A stretch of 64,000 nt of DNA. It comes from Eudorina sp. 2006-703-Eu-15. Its lineage: Eukaryota; Chlorophyta; Chlorophyceae; Chlamydomonadales; Volvocaceae. Under the pieces are notes generated by a model that had not been told where the DNA came from, did no database searches, and saw only the letters and a program-made list of their open reading frames with translations. Shown here one piece after another: positions 63,972 to 64,000 of this stretch. Made by a program: the position numbers and the translations under genes. The first letter of the stretch is position 1; every line of letters starts with the position of its first letter. The stretch covers positions 877,501 through 941,500 of the forward strand of contig BDSI01000006.1 of assembly GCA_003117195.1 (NCBI GenBank), in the 5' to 3' direction.

Positions 63972-64000
63972 TGCGCGCGCCGCGTGATGACAAGGACGTG

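Noticed and set aside
61890..63993. Open frames of about 570 and 610 codons over the right end
   Set aside because: They read through the CACCG array and the CACGGCA satellite, repeats without stop codons, and show only the repeat periodicity.

Overview
The window looks like nuclear DNA of a GC-rich, intron-rich green alga, most likely a chlamydomonad or volvocine. The reasons are: genes split into short exons by GC-rich GT-AG introns; proteins full of Ala, Gly, Gln and Pro runs; a tyrosine-kinase-like (TKL) kinase of the type expanded in these algae; a caleosin; a VPS35; and very heavy microsatellite load, much of it inside introns. Gene names rest on motifs read by eye and on splice phases that close between exons, not on database searches.

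Layout. 182-3630 (+): last 176 residues of a TKL protein kinase. 3631-12786: about 9 kb with no recognisable gene. 12787-18841 (-): a complete ten-exon gene for a 2'-5'-oligoadenylate-synthetase-like nucleotidyltransferase, with one apparent single-base frameshift; a broken copy of its last exon lies just upstream at 19001-19138. 19852-20488: four 159-bp tandem repeats. 24420-31110 (+): a CaMKK/GRIK-type kinase fused to a cyclic-nucleotide-binding-like domain. 31111-38220: no recognised gene, but a near-perfect 87-nt hairpin at 37263-37349. 38221-38950 (-): an intronless GNAT acetyltransferase with two frameshifts. 43243-48618 (-): a large (about 1,493 aa) low-complexity protein of unknown role. 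48619-50100: an AT-rich island. 50717-54622 (-): a six-exon caleosin, perhaps with a long disordered N-terminal extension encoded at 54653-55604. 58025-61777 (-): the last six exons of retromer subunit VPS35. 62262-64000: a tRNA-like SINE head running into a (CACCG)n array and a degenerate satellite, which separate VPS35 from its missing 5' half.

The genes do not form a pathway. Two are kinases (one possibly sensing a cyclic nucleotide and activating SnRK1/AMPK-type kinases), one is a nucleic-acid-sensor-like enzyme, one coats lipid droplets and one sorts membrane cargo.

The most interesting signal is in the introns. At least three short dispersed sequence families recur inside introns of unrelated genes. 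Family A (core TATAGGAAATTGGTAGACAT) occurs forward near donors and reverse-complemented near acceptors, with its G/C-rich end towards the splice site. This is what introner-like elements with terminal inverted repeats would look like. Several introns also start in, or within about 50 nt of, a tandem repeat.
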